A stretch of 64,000 nucleotides of DNA from Mycolicibacterium aurum (GTDB lineage Bacteria; Actinomycetota; Actinomycetes; Mycobacteriales; Mycobacteriaceae): assembly GCA_900078775.1 (NCBI GenBank), contig LT549889.1:310001-374000 (forward strand). The letters are read 5' to 3'. The position numbers and the translations under genes are program-made. Of the stretch, positions 8,169 through 15,687 are shown one piece after another. Each line of letters begins with the position of its first letter. The first letter of the stretch is position 1. The notes beneath the pieces are model-generated. The model saw only the letters and a program-made list of their open reading frames with translations. It had not been told where the DNA came from and made no database searches.

Positions 8169-8636
8169 TCAGATGCTCGCGTCGAACGTGACCAGCACGT
8201 AGCTACCCAGTACCAGGGTGAACCCGGTGGCCAGCAGCAGCAGCGAATTCAGATAGAACTTGGTGGTGTTCTTGCGGGCGTAGTCACCGATGATGGTGCG
8301 CATGCCGTTGGCGCCGTGGATCATGGCCAGCCACAGCAGCGCCATGTCCCAGATCTGCCAGAACGGCGAGGCCCAGCGCTCGGCGACATAGTTGAAGTCG
8401 ATCCGGTACACGCCGTCCTGCCACATCAGCATGATGAACAGGTGGCCGAGTGCCAGGAAGACCAACGCCACGCCGGAGAAGCGCATGAACAGCCAGGCGT
8501 ACTTCTCGAAGTACGGGATACCGCGCGGGCGCCGGGGCGCGCGCGGGTGGTCCAGGCTGGCCGGACGGTCGTGTTCCTTCTCCTGCACCGGGGCGAGACG
8601 CCCGTCCTTGTGGTGCGGAGTCCAGGCCTCGGTCAT
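8169..8636 (-). CDS. sdhD: Succinate dehydrogenase membrane anchor subunit
   Basis: A 155-residue anchor protein with three hydrophobic helices at about residues 48-70 (LFMRFSGVALVFLALGHLFI), 95-113 and 130-152. FMRFSGVALVFLALGH supplies a haem/quinone-region His, and MALLWLAMIHGANGMR is a conserved SdhD motif. The start at 8636 overlaps the sdhC stop by ATGA, so the two subunits are translationally coupled. With SdhC it forms the membrane domain that binds quinone. Confidence 0.92.
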   Translation of the reverse strand: MTEAWTPHHKDGRLAPVQEKEHDRPASLDHPRAPRRPRGIPYFEKYAWLFMRFSGVALVFLALGHLFIMLMWQDGVYRIDFNYVAERWASPFWQIWDMALLWLAMIHGANGMRTIIGDYARKNTTKFYLNSLLLLATGFTLVLGSYVLVTFDASI

Positions 8637-9061
8637 AGGAAACGCTCCACCATGTGCATGCCGATAACTCCCAGGACGGGGATCATCACGACCAGCCAGA
8701 CGGCGGCGATGACCCACAACATCGTGCGCTGATACTTCGGGCCGTGTTGCCAGAAGTCGATCAGGATGACGCGGATGCCGTTCAGTGCGTGATACAGCAC
8801 CGCGGCAACCAGGCCGACCTCCATGAGACCGACGATCGGCGTCTTGTACGTCTCGATGACCGCGTTGTAGGCCTCGGGGCTGACCCGGACCAGCGCAGTG
8901 TCGAGCACGTGCACCAACAAGAAGAAAAAGATGGTCGCACCGGTGATCCGGTGTAACACCCAGGACCACATGCCTGGGTCGCCGCGGTACAACGTGCGGC
9001 GGCGCGCCGGTTTTGATCGCGGTGCCGGTATATCGGAATCCGCGGCCGTCGCTGTGCTCAT
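8633..9061 (-). CDS. sdhC: Succinate dehydrogenase cytochrome b556 subunit
   Basis: A 142-residue protein with three transmembrane helices at about residues 33-55, 80-100 and 113-135. WSWVLHRITGATIFFFLLVH contains the SHR/HRxTG-type signature and a haem-ligand His candidate; VAAVLYHALNGIRVILID is the second conserved motif. ATG 9061 is preferred over the in-frame TTG at 9073 because GGAGGA lies 4 nt upstream of it. It is the first gene of sdhCDAB and its promoter must lie in the 214-bp gap shared with cdd. Confidence 0.92.
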   Translation of the reverse strand: MSTATAADSDIPAPRSKPARRRTLYRGDPGMWSWVLHRITGATIFFFLLVHVLDTALVRVSPEAYNAVIETYKTPIVGLMEVGLVAAVLYHALNGIRVILIDFWQHGPKYQRTMLWVIAAVWLVVMIPVLGVIGMHMVERFL

Positions 9062-9192
9062 TGAGTCCTCCAACGCCTTCGGTGGACGTCTGGGGGCATG
9101 GCTGTTTTTTCGTCCCCAAACCTCGGGGCGACTCTAATCCCCTTTACGGGGTCTTAAGAACTAGCGTGGGGGCGAAAGCGGCTCCACTACCA

Positions 9193-9211
9193 CAAAGTTA
9201 GGGTTACCTAT
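9193..9211. promoter_or_regulatory. Weak DtxR/IdeR-box-like sequence in the sdhC-cdd divergent region
   Basis: The 19-mer CAAAGTTAGGGTTACCTAT agrees with the DtxR/IdeR consensus TTAGGTTAGCCTAACCTAA at 12 of 19 positions, mainly in the half sites. The match is below what I would call a strong box. Iron control of the Fe-S-rich sdh operon would be reasonable biologically. Confidence 0.2.
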
Positions 9212-9276
9212 CTTGGTTCCCCGATCTGAGGGCGGAGCCTTCGGAATGCATTCAGACGGCGGTGGACAGGGGCCCG

Positions 9277-9675
9277 GTGAGCGCGGAAATCGACTGGAAA
9301 GTGCTGCGTAACAAGGCTGTTGAAGCCGCAGCGCAGGCCTACGCGCCGTATTCGAAGTTCCCGGTCGGGGCGGCGGCGATTGTCGACGATGACCGAATGA
9401 TTGCCGGATGCAATGTGGAGAATGTCTCATATGGCCTGGGTCTCTGCGCCGAGTGCGCTGTGGTCTGCGCCCTGTATTCGACCGGTGGCGGCCGGCTGGT
9501 GGCGCTCAGTTGCGTGGCCGCCGACGGCGCCCCGCTGATGCCCTGTGGGCGGTGCCGGCAGGTGCTGCTGGAGCACGGCGGGCCGGACCTGTTGATCGAT
9601 CACCCGGACGGTCCGAAGAGGTTGGCCGAGCTGCTGCCCGACGCTTTCGGCCCAGCCGATCTGGAGCGGGCATGA
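9277..9675 (+). CDS. cdd: Cytidine deaminase
   Basis: A 132-residue tetrameric-type cytidine deaminase converting (deoxy)cytidine to (deoxy)uridine in pyrimidine salvage. Substrate residues are seen in GCNVENVSYGLGLCAECAVV, where Cys and the catalytic Glu (CAE) occur, and the zinc pair PCGRCRQ. GTG 9277 is chosen by similarity of MSAEIDWKVLRNKA to family N-termini and the upstream ACAGGGG. Its stop overlaps the deoA ATG (ATGA), giving a cdd-deoA operon. Confidence 0.96.
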   Translation: MSAEIDWKVLRNKAVEAAAQAYAPYSKFPVGAAAIVDDDRMIAGCNVENVSYGLGLCAECAVVCALYSTGGGRLVALSCVAADGAPLMPCGRCRQVLLEHGGPDLLIDHPDGPKRLAELLPDAFGPADLERA

Positions 9676-10949
9676 GTAATCACGACGCCCCGTCGGTGAT
9701 CCGGACCAAGCGCGACGGCGGCGTGCTCGCCGACGACGCCATCGACTGGGTGATCGCCGCCTACACCGACGGCCGGGTCGCCGACGAACAGATGTCGGCG
9801 CTGCTGATGGCGATCTTCCTGCGCGGGATGACCGGCGCGGAGATCGCCCGGTGGACGGCGGCGATGATCGCCTCGGGGGAGCGGTTCGACTTCACCGACC
9901 TGGGGCGCCCGCTGGTGGACAAGCACTCCACCGGCGGTGTCGGCGACAAGATCACCATCCCGCTGGTGCCGGTGGTGCTGGCCTGTGGCGGTGCGGTGCC
10001 GCAGGCCGCCGGGCGCGGCCTCGGCCACACCGGCGGCACGCTGGACAAGTTGGAGGCCATCTCCGGGTTCACCGCCGAGTTGTCCAAAGCCCGTATCCGG
10101 CAACAACTGTCCGATATCGGTGCGGCCATCTTCGCCGCCGGCGACCTCGCCCCGGCCGACCGCAAGATCTACGCGCTGCGCGATGTCACCGCCACCACCG
10201 AGTCGCTGCCGCTGATCGCCAGCTCGGTGATGAGCAAGAAACTGGCCGAGGGTGCACAGTCACTCGTCCTCGACGTCAAGGTCGGCAAGGGGGCGTTCCT
10301 CAAGACCGAGGCCGAGTCCCGGGAGCTGGCCGCCACCATGGTGGCACTCGGCAACGACTCGGGGGTGCCGACCCGCGCGCTGCTCACCGACATGAACCGA
10401 CCGCTGGGACGCACCGTCGGCAACGCGGTCGAGGTCGCGGAGTCGCTGGAGGTGCTGGCCGGCGGTGGCCCGGCCGACGTGGTGGAGCTGACGCTGGCGC
10501 TGGCCCGCGAGATGCTCGACGCGGCGGGCCTGGATGGCGTGGACCCGGCCGAGACGCTCCGCAACGGCGTCGCGATGGACCGGTTCCGGGAGCTGGTCGC
10601 CGCGCAGGGCGGAGACCTGTCGGTCCCGCTGCCGATCGGCGCGCACACCGAGACCGTCGTCGCCACCGGCGGCGGGGTGATGGGCGATATCGATGCGATG
10701 GCGGTCGCCATGGCCGCCTGGCGGTTGGGGGCCGGCCGGGCCGCACCCGGGCAGCCCGTGCAGTTCGGCGCCGGAGTGCAGATCCACCGCCGCCCCGGTG
10801 AGCCGGTCGCCGCCGGGGACACGTTGTTCACGCTCTACACCGACACCCCGGACCGATTGGCCTCGGCGGTGGCCGAGCTCGCCGGCGGATGGACGGTCGG
10901 ATCGGCCGCCCCCGTCCCGGGGCCGCTGGTCATCGACCGAATCGGTTGA
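9672..10949 (+). CDS. deoA: Thymidine phosphorylase
   Basis: A 425-residue pyrimidine nucleoside phosphorylase that phosphorolyses thymidine/deoxyuridine. The N-terminal glycosyltransferase-type helical part is followed by DKHSTGGVGDKITIPLVPVV (phosphate loop), AAGRGLGHTGGTLDKLEAI and LDVKVGKGAFLKT, all family signatures, and a C-terminal domain ending in QIHRRPGEPVAAGDTLF. It begins inside the cdd stop codon, so both are translated together; add follows after 85 bp. Together they channel nucleosides into bases and pentose phosphates. Confidence 0.97.
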   Translation: MSNHDAPSVIRTKRDGGVLADDAIDWVIAAYTDGRVADEQMSALLMAIFLRGMTGAEIARWTAAMIASGERFDFTDLGRPLVDKHSTGGVGDKITIPLVPVVLACGGAVPQAAGRGLGHTGGTLDKLEAISGFTAELSKARIRQQLSDIGAAIFAAGDLAPADRKIYALRDVTATTESLPLIASSVMSKKLAEGAQSLVLDVKVGKGAFLKTEAESRELAATMVALGNDSGVPTRALLTDMNRPLGRTVGNAVEVAESLEVLAGGGPADVVELTLALAREMLDAAGLDGVDPAETLRNGVAMDRFRELVAAQGGDLSVPLPIGAHTETVVATGGGVMGDIDAMAVAMAAWRLGAGRAAPGQPVQFGAGVQIHRRPGEPVAAGDTLFTLYTDTPDRLASAVAELAGGWTVGSAAPVPGPLVIDRIG

Positions 10950-11034
10950 CCGGCGCGCGACGATCAGCCGAACAATCGGTGCCCGGCGTTCCGATATCCG
11001 GGACCCGTCGACCGGGTCCGGACAAGATGGGTAG

Positions 11035-12123
11035 ATGAGCACCCCGCTGACGTTGGACCTCATCACCGAAGCGCCCAAGGCGCTGTTGCACGATCACCTC
11101 GACGGCGGCCTGCGCCCGGCCACCGTGCTGGAACTGGCAGAGGAGGTCGGCTACCGGAATCTGCCCGCCGACAATGCCGAGGACCTGGCCACCTTCTTCC
11201 GCACGGCCGCGCACAGCGGGTCGCTGGTGCGCTACCTGGAGCCGTTCGCGCACACCGTCGGCGTCATGCAGACCGCGGACGCCCTGCACCGGGTCGCCCG
11301 CGAGTGCGTGGAGGACCTCGCCGCCGACAACGTCGTCTACGCCGAGGTGCGCTTCGCCCCCGAGCTGCACATCGACGGCGGCCTGTCGCTGGACGAGGTC
11401 GTCGACGCGGTGCTGGCCGGATTCACCGAAGGGGAGAGGACGGCCGGGGGCGCGGGCCGCACCATCGTGGTCCGCTGCCTGGTGACCGCGATGCGGCACG
11501 CCGCGCGGTCCCGTGAGATCGCCGAGCTGGCGGTGCGGTTCCGGGATCGGGGAGTGGTCGGGTTCGACATCGCCGGCGCCGAGGCCGGGTACCCGCCGAG
11601 CCGACACCTGGACGCGTTCGAATACATGCGAAGCAACAACGCGCGCTTCACCATCCACGCCGGGGAGGCGTTCGGCCTGCCGTCCATCCACGAGGCCATC
11701 GCCTTCTGCGGGGCGGACCGGTTGGGGCACGGGGTGCGCATCGTCGATGACATCACGGTGGCCGAGGACGGCACCGTGCAGCTCGGCCGACTCGCAGCGC
11801 TGTTGCGCGACAAGCGGATTCCGCTGGAGCTGTGCCCGAGCTCCAATGTGCAGACCGGCGCGGTGAACAGCATCGCCGAGCACCCGTTCGACCTGCTGGC
11901 CCGGGCCCGGTTCCGGGTGACGGTGAACACCGACAACCGGTTGATGAGCGACACCACCATGAGCCAGGAGATGCTGCGGCTGGTCGAGGCGTTCGGCTAC
12001 GGCTGGAGCGACCTGCTGCGGTTCACCATCAACGCGGTGAAGTCGTCGTTCCTGCACTTCGACGAGCGGCTGGCGCTCATCGACGGCGTCATCAAGCCGC
12101 GCTATGCCGTTCTCATTGGCTGA
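11035..12123 (+). CDS. add: Adenosine deaminase
   Basis: A 362-residue TIM-barrel zinc hydrolase deaminating adenosine to inosine. Metal and catalytic residues are visible in [12 protein letters not shown] (HxH), [10 protein letters not shown] (His, Glu), RLGHGVRI and [18 protein letters not shown] (Asp-Asp). ATG 11035 begins [20 protein letters not shown] like other members. It follows deoA and precedes a strong hairpin terminator shared with the convergent Rv3311-like gene. Confidence 0.96.
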   Translation: MSTPLTLDLITEAPKALLHDHLDGGLRPATVLELAEEVGYRNLPADNAEDLATFFRTAAHSGSLVRYLEPFAHTVGVMQTADALHRVARECVEDLAADNVVYAEVRFAPELHIDGGLSLDEVVDAVLAGFTEGERTAGGAGRTIVVRCLVTAMRHAARSREIAELAVRFRDRGVVGFDIAGAEAGYPPSRHLDAFEYMRSNNARFTIHAGEAFGLPSIHEAIAFCGADRLGHGVRIVDDITVAEDGTVQLGRLAALLRDKRIPLELCPSSNVQTGAVNSIAEHPFDLLARARFRVTVNTDNRLMSDTTMSQEMLRLVEAFGYGWSDLLRFTINAVKSSFLHFDERLALIDGVIKPRYAVLIG

Positions 12124-12128
12124 CGGTC

Positions 12129-12162
12129 TGTGGAGTTGTAGCCGTCCGGCTACAACTCCACA
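12129..12162. terminator. Bidirectional palindromic terminator, family member 2
   Basis: Perfect 16-bp arms TGTGGAGTTGTAGCCG / CGGCTACAACTCCACA flank two bases; AAATC follows. It fills the 41-bp gap between the convergent add and Rv3311-like genes. The arm core TGTGGAGTT..AGCCG and flanking AAATC equal those of the palindrome at 1807-1855, so both belong to one element family. Confidence 0.8.
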
Positions 12163-12164
12163 AA

Positions 12165-13424
12165 TCACTCGTGGCGCAGGCGGGATTCGACGAAGCGCTC
12201 CAGCTCTTCCCACTGGTCGACGGCTTCGAGCGCGGAACCCTTCGGCTTGGGCTGCTTGGGGTCCAGCACATGCGCGACGAAGGAGCCCAGCGGCTGATCG
12301 GCGGACAGGGTCTTCGACACGATCGGGTCCTCGGCGTAATCACCGACGTCCCGCACGAATTCCAGTGCCAGATCCAGCTGTTCGCGGTCCACCGCCTCGG
12401 GGCCGTCGGCGATGTCGTCGGCCAGCCCGGACAGCACGTAGATGTTCTCCTCGGTCACCTCGACGCGCAGCGATCCGTCGGTCGCGGCGGTGCGGATGAT
12501 CTCGTAGGTGCTGAACCCCGACAGGTCGCTCTCGTGCTCGTCGGCCAGGTAGCGGGCCAGCGCGCGCTCGGAGTTGAACACGCTGATCCGGCCGTTGCGG
12601 CCCAGGAAGCGCGGGTCGTCGCCGACGTAGCAGCGCAGCGTGTAAAGGGTGCCACTGCTGGTCATGATGCGGATCGGGTCGATGCCGACCTGCGACCAGA
12701 AGTCCACGTCGCCGCCGAGCACCTGACGCTGGGCCTCGGCCTCCAGCGCGTCGACCTCCTCCTCGGTGTCGACCTCGCCCTCGATGATCACATCGTCGTC
12801 GCCGACGAGGTCGTCGAACTCGGGGGCCGGCTCGGCGAGTTCGGCCTCGGCCTTCTCCGACTCCGCCTTCGGCACCTGCGGGGTGCTCACCAGACCGTCG
12901 AGGGTGTCGATGACACCGTCCCAGGCGCGGCCGATCACCGCTTCGATCTCGGTCCAGCGCTTGCGCCCGGCGCGCCCGCTGAACGCTTCGATGCCGCCGC
13001 CGATGGTGCCCAGCACCGGGTTGCCGTTGAACATCTTGGTGATGGTGGGCAGGTCGCACACCGAGCCGATGGCCGACACGATGCCCAGGGCGCCGCGCAG
13101 CGTCTTGACGGACTCCTCGGTGGGCTTCTCGGCGACGAGTTCGGGCACGCCGATCAGGTCGTGCCGCTGATCCTCGGCGGGATCGAAGCGGTGCGCGTTG
13201 GCCAGGGTGAGCTTCTCCCAGGCGGGGTGATCGGTCAGATCGTTGTCGCTGTCGGTGCGCACGAACGCGGCCAGATCGGCGACCGACGCGAACGCGAAGA
13301 GGTCCTCGTCCTTGCCGAGGAACGCCTCCCATTCGTCGCCGGCGTCGCGCCAGCGCGGTGCCCACAGGGTGTACAGGTCGCCATTGGTCAGTCCGAGCCG
13401 GACCGGCACGATGTCAGCCGCCAT
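12165..13424 (-). CDS. Conserved actinobacterial protein of unknown function (Rv3311-like)
   Basis: A 419-residue soluble-looking protein without signal peptide or membrane segment. The N-terminus (MAADIVPVRLGLTNGDLYTL, WAPRWRDAGDEWEAFLGKDE) and synteny next to add match M. tuberculosis Rv3311. Residues about 195-245 form a very acidic linker (PEFDDLVGDDDVIIEGEVDT) between two parts that both contain a TLYTL/LYTLW-like strand, suggesting a duplicated fold: GDLYTLWAPR near the start and GTLYTLRCYV later. ATG 13424 is chosen over the upstream in-frame start by this homology. I do not recognise a function. Confidence 0.8.
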   Translation of the reverse strand: MAADIVPVRLGLTNGDLYTLWAPRWRDAGDEWEAFLGKDEDLFAFASVADLAAFVRTDSDNDLTDHPAWEKLTLANAHRFDPAEDQRHDLIGVPELVAEKPTEESVKTLRGALGIVSAIGSVCDLPTITKMFNGNPVLGTIGGGIEAFSGRAGRKRWTEIEAVIGRAWDGVIDTLDGLVSTPQVPKAESEKAEAELAEPAPEFDDLVGDDDVIIEGEVDTEEEVDALEAEAQRQVLGGDVDFWSQVGIDPIRIMTSSGTLYTLRCYVGDDPRFLGRNGRISVFNSERALARYLADEHESDLSGFSTYEIIRTAATDGSLRVEVTEENIYVLSGLADDIADGPEAVDREQLDLALEFVRDVGDYAEDPIVSKTLSADQPLGSFVAHVLDPKQPKPKGSALEAVDQWEELERFVESRLRHE

Positions 13425-13443
13425 GGCGCACAGCGTAACGATG

Positions 13444-13605
13444 TCAGCTGGGCTGGTCGGAGGGTCGTCCACCGAAATGGTCGGTCAGGGCCTGCCGGGC
13501 GGGCGCGTCGGTCCGGCAGGAGGCGATCCGGTCGAGGGTTTGGGCGTGGTCCCGCACCGCTGCCAGCGCCTCGTCGACGGTGCGCCGCAGCGCCTCGAAC
13601 GTCAT
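13444..13605 (-). CDS. Small 53-residue protein coupled to an NlpC/P60 gene
   Basis: The ATG at 13605 overlaps the NlpC/P60 stop by ATGA, and the frame closes at 13444. The product begins MTFEALRRTVDEALAAVRDH, is mostly helical by composition and ends in a Gly/Pro/Ser tail. It lacks a signal peptide. Its coupling to the upstream gene suggests a small partner or chaperone of the same cassette. No homologue is recognised; coding status rests on the overlap and third-position GC pattern. Confidence 0.55.
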   Translation of the reverse strand: MTFEALRRTVDEALAAVRDHAQTLDRIASCRTDAPARQALTDHFGGRPSDQPS

Positions 13606-14648
13606 GCCGTCGGCCGCCAGAATCCCTGGAACCCCTGACCGGCGTTGGTGGTCCGGATCGCCGACAGCTGCACCGGGTCACCGGCCTCCACCATCAGCCC
13701 ATCGCCCACCACCATGGCCACATGTCCATCCCATACGGCCAGGTCACCGGGTCGCAGCGCGGAGGAGGGCACCGGTGCCCCGATGTCCTGTTCCTGGGCC
13801 AGCCGGGGGATGTCCAGCCCGGCCTCGCGGTAGGCCCACTGGGTCAGACCGCTGCAGTCCAGCCCGACACCGGCGGTCGTGCCGCCCCACTGATAGGGCA
13901 CGCCGAGCTGGGTCAGGGCATGCCGGACGGCGCCGGCGGCGACGGCGTTGGGCGCGGTGGCCGTGCTGCCGTCGGGCAGCGTCACCACCTCACCGATCCC
14001 GAACTGTGCGGCGTCGGGCATGTCGCGTCCCGCACCGAAGGCCGCCGCACTGATCTGCGGGGCGGACGGCAGGCCCGGGCTGCCCCAACCGGTCCCGGAT
14101 CCCGCGCCCGGGCCGGCACCCGAGGGGGTGCCCAGGCCCGCCGGCACGGTCGGCGCCGGCGCCCCGGTGACGGCGCGGGCCCCGGCGCCGAGGTCGGTGC
14201 GCAGACCCTCGACCAAGCGCAGCGCCTCGGCCACCGCGCGGCGGGCCTCCTCCACGAGTTGTTCCGCGGCGCCCGGGCTGTCCAGCCGGGCCTCCAGCGC
14301 CGCGGCGCGCGCCTCGAAGTCGGCGATGAGACGTTCGAGTGCGGCCCGCACCTCCGCGACGCCGGTGGCGGCACTCTCGGCCTGCGTCCCGAGCGCGGCG
14401 ATCCGGGCGTGCAACTCCTCGGCGAGCGCCACGACCCGCGCCAGCCGCTCCCCGGCCGCGGCCGCACCGGCTCCGGACCAGTCGCCGTGCAGTGCGGTGG
14501 CGGTGCGGGCGGCGGCCTGCGCGACGGTGTCCAGGCGGTCCTGCAACGCGGTGAGCGACGCGGCCGGGTCGGCGGACTGCCCGGGGCCCAGCAGCGCCAG
14601 TAACCGGTGCAGCGGCGCGCTCAGCGCCGTGGTGAGGGCGCCCGGCAC
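13602..14648 (-). CDS. NlpC/P60 peptidoglycan endopeptidase-like protein with helical N-terminal domain
   Basis: A 348-residue protein. Residues about 1-150 are Ala-rich helices with heptad character (LAEELHARIAALGTQAESAA, LEARLDSPGAAEQLVEEARR), then a Pro/Gly linker (residues about 165-200), then a C-terminal NlpC/P60 domain: QLGVPYQWGGTTAGVGLDCS with nucleophile Cys, LRPGDLAVWDGHVAMVVGDG with the catalytic His. It probably cleaves peptide cross-links in peptidoglycan. There is no Sec signal; the GTG at 14648 starts 1 nt after the EspC-like gene, suggesting co-export by type VII secretion. An earlier start (to 14741) overlapping that gene cannot be excluded. Confidence 0.8.
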   Translation of the reverse strand: MPGALTTALSAPLHRLLALLGPGQSADPAASLTALQDRLDTVAQAAARTATALHGDWSGAGAAAAGERLARVVALAEELHARIAALGTQAESAATGVAEVRAALERLIADFEARAAALEARLDSPGAAEQLVEEARRAVAEALRLVEGLRTDLGAGARAVTGAPAPTVPAGLGTPSGAGPGAGSGTGWGSPGLPSAPQISAAAFGAGRDMPDAAQFGIGEVVTLPDGSTATAPNAVAAGAVRHALTQLGVPYQWGGTTAGVGLDCSGLTQWAYREAGLDIPRLAQEQDIGAPVPSSALRPGDLAVWDGHVAMVVGDGLMVEAGDPVQLSAIRTTNAGQGFQGFWRPTA

Positions 14649-14649
14649 G

Positions 14650-14985
14650 TCAACCGCCGAGGGTGGCGATCGACCGGTCTGCCCGCCGTTCGGCGTCGGT
14701 GTAGGCGGCGGCGGTCCGGACGGCGAGGCCGGCGGCACCACCGAGATCGCCGCCGAGTCGGGCGGCCTGGGCAGCGGCGTCGTCCAGGGCCGCGGCCAGC
14801 GCGGTCAGGAACTCCGCGCCGACGGGTCCGAGCGCACTCACCCACGGTGCGAGAGCGGCGGGCAGGGCGGCGGCGAGGACCTCGAACTCGGCCGCCGATC
14901 GGGACAGGTCGGCGCCGGCGCCGGTGAGGGCCGCGGTGTCAGCGAACATGTGGGTATGACGCGCGCCGGGGCCGTTCGGTTCCAT
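14650..14985 (-). CDS. EspC-like type VII (ESX) secretion-associated protein
   Basis: A 111-residue all-helical protein of the EspC/T7SS-target type: SAAEFEVLAAALPAALAPWV then ALGPVGAEFLTALAAALDD and AAAYTDAERRADRSI, the last resembling the YxxxD/E export motif region. ATG 14985 has TGGAGCGAG a few bases upstream. EspC-like proteins are exported through ESX systems, usually as helical hairpin partners of larger substrates; here the neighbour is an NlpC/P60 hydrolase with helical N-terminus, 1 nt downstream, so the two may be a cognate secreted pair. The family call rests on composition and motif, not on an alignment. Confidence 0.7.
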   Translation of the reverse strand: MEPNGPGARHTHMFADTAALTGAGADLSRSAAEFEVLAAALPAALAPWVSALGPVGAEFLTALAAALDDAAAQAARLGGDLGGAAGLAVRTAAAYTDAERRADRSIATLGG

Positions 14986-15013
14986 TGATCTCGCTCCAGA
15001 ACCCCCGTCGGAC

Positions 15014-15019
15014 TAACCT
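15014..15019 (+). promoter_or_regulatory. Candidate -10 for leaderless upp mRNA
   Basis: TAACCT (TANNNT pattern) ends 8 nt before the upp ATG at 15028, and no Shine-Dalgarno is present between them. Confidence 0.35.
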
Positions 15020-15027
15020 CTGCGCTC

Positions 15028-15651
15028 ATGGATGTTCGCGTCGTTGACCACCCCCTGGCCGCTGCACGCCTGACCTCGCTGCGGGATGAACGCACCGACA
15101 ATGCGGGATTCCGGGCGGCGCTGCGGGATCTGACGATGATGCTCATCTACGAGGCCACCCGGGATGCGGCGCGCGAGACGATCCGGGTACGCACCCCGAT
15201 CACCGAGACCGACGGCTCACGGTTGGCCAATCCGCCCCTGCTGGTGCCGGTGCTGCGCGCCGGGCTCGGCATGGTCGATCAGGCGCATGCGCTCATCCCG
15301 GAAGCACAGGTCGGGTTCGTCGGCGTCGCCCGCGATGAGGAGACCCATCAGCCGACGCCCTACCTGGCCTCGCTGCCCGACGATCTGAGCACCCGGTCGG
15401 TGTTCGTGCTGGACCCGATGCTCGCCACCGGCGGTTCGATGGCGCACACCATCGGATTGCTCAAGGCGCGCAACGCCGTCGACATCACCGCGGTGTGCGT
15501 GGTCTGCGCGCCGGAGGGTGTCGCGGCGCTGGAGGCGGCCGCCCCCGATATGCGGCTGATCACCGCGACCATCGATCAGGGCCTCAACGACATCGCCTAC
15601 ATCGTCCCGGGATTGGGGGACGCGGGCGACCGGCAGTTCGGCCCCCGTTAG
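15028..15651 (+). CDS. upp: Uracil phosphoribosyltransferase
   Basis: A 207-residue enzyme making UMP from uracil and PRPP in pyrimidine salvage. The PRPP loop [18 protein letters not shown], the flexible-loop Arg region [10 protein letters not shown] and the uracil-binding C-terminus [20 protein letters not shown] are all present. Length is typical. It is downstream of, but not co-directional with, the EspC/NlpC cassette and converges on pmmB. It complements cdd and deoA, whose products feed uracil/thymine. Confidence 0.97.
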   Translation: MDVRVVDHPLAAARLTSLRDERTDNAGFRAALRDLTMMLIYEATRDAARETIRVRTPITETDGSRLANPPLLVPVLRAGLGMVDQAHALIPEAQVGFVGVARDEETHQPTPYLASLPDDLSTRSVFVLDPMLATGGSMAHTIGLLKARNAVDITAVCVVCAPEGVAALEAAAPDMRLITATIDQGLNDIAYIVPGLGDAGDRQFGPR

Positions 15652-15687
15652 TCCGACAATTCAGTCCGACGGTTCAGTCCAAGCCCG

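Noticed and set aside
9062..9073. TTG at 9073 as sdhC start
   Set aside because: The GGAGGA ribosome site lies within this extension and is correctly spaced for ATG 9061.
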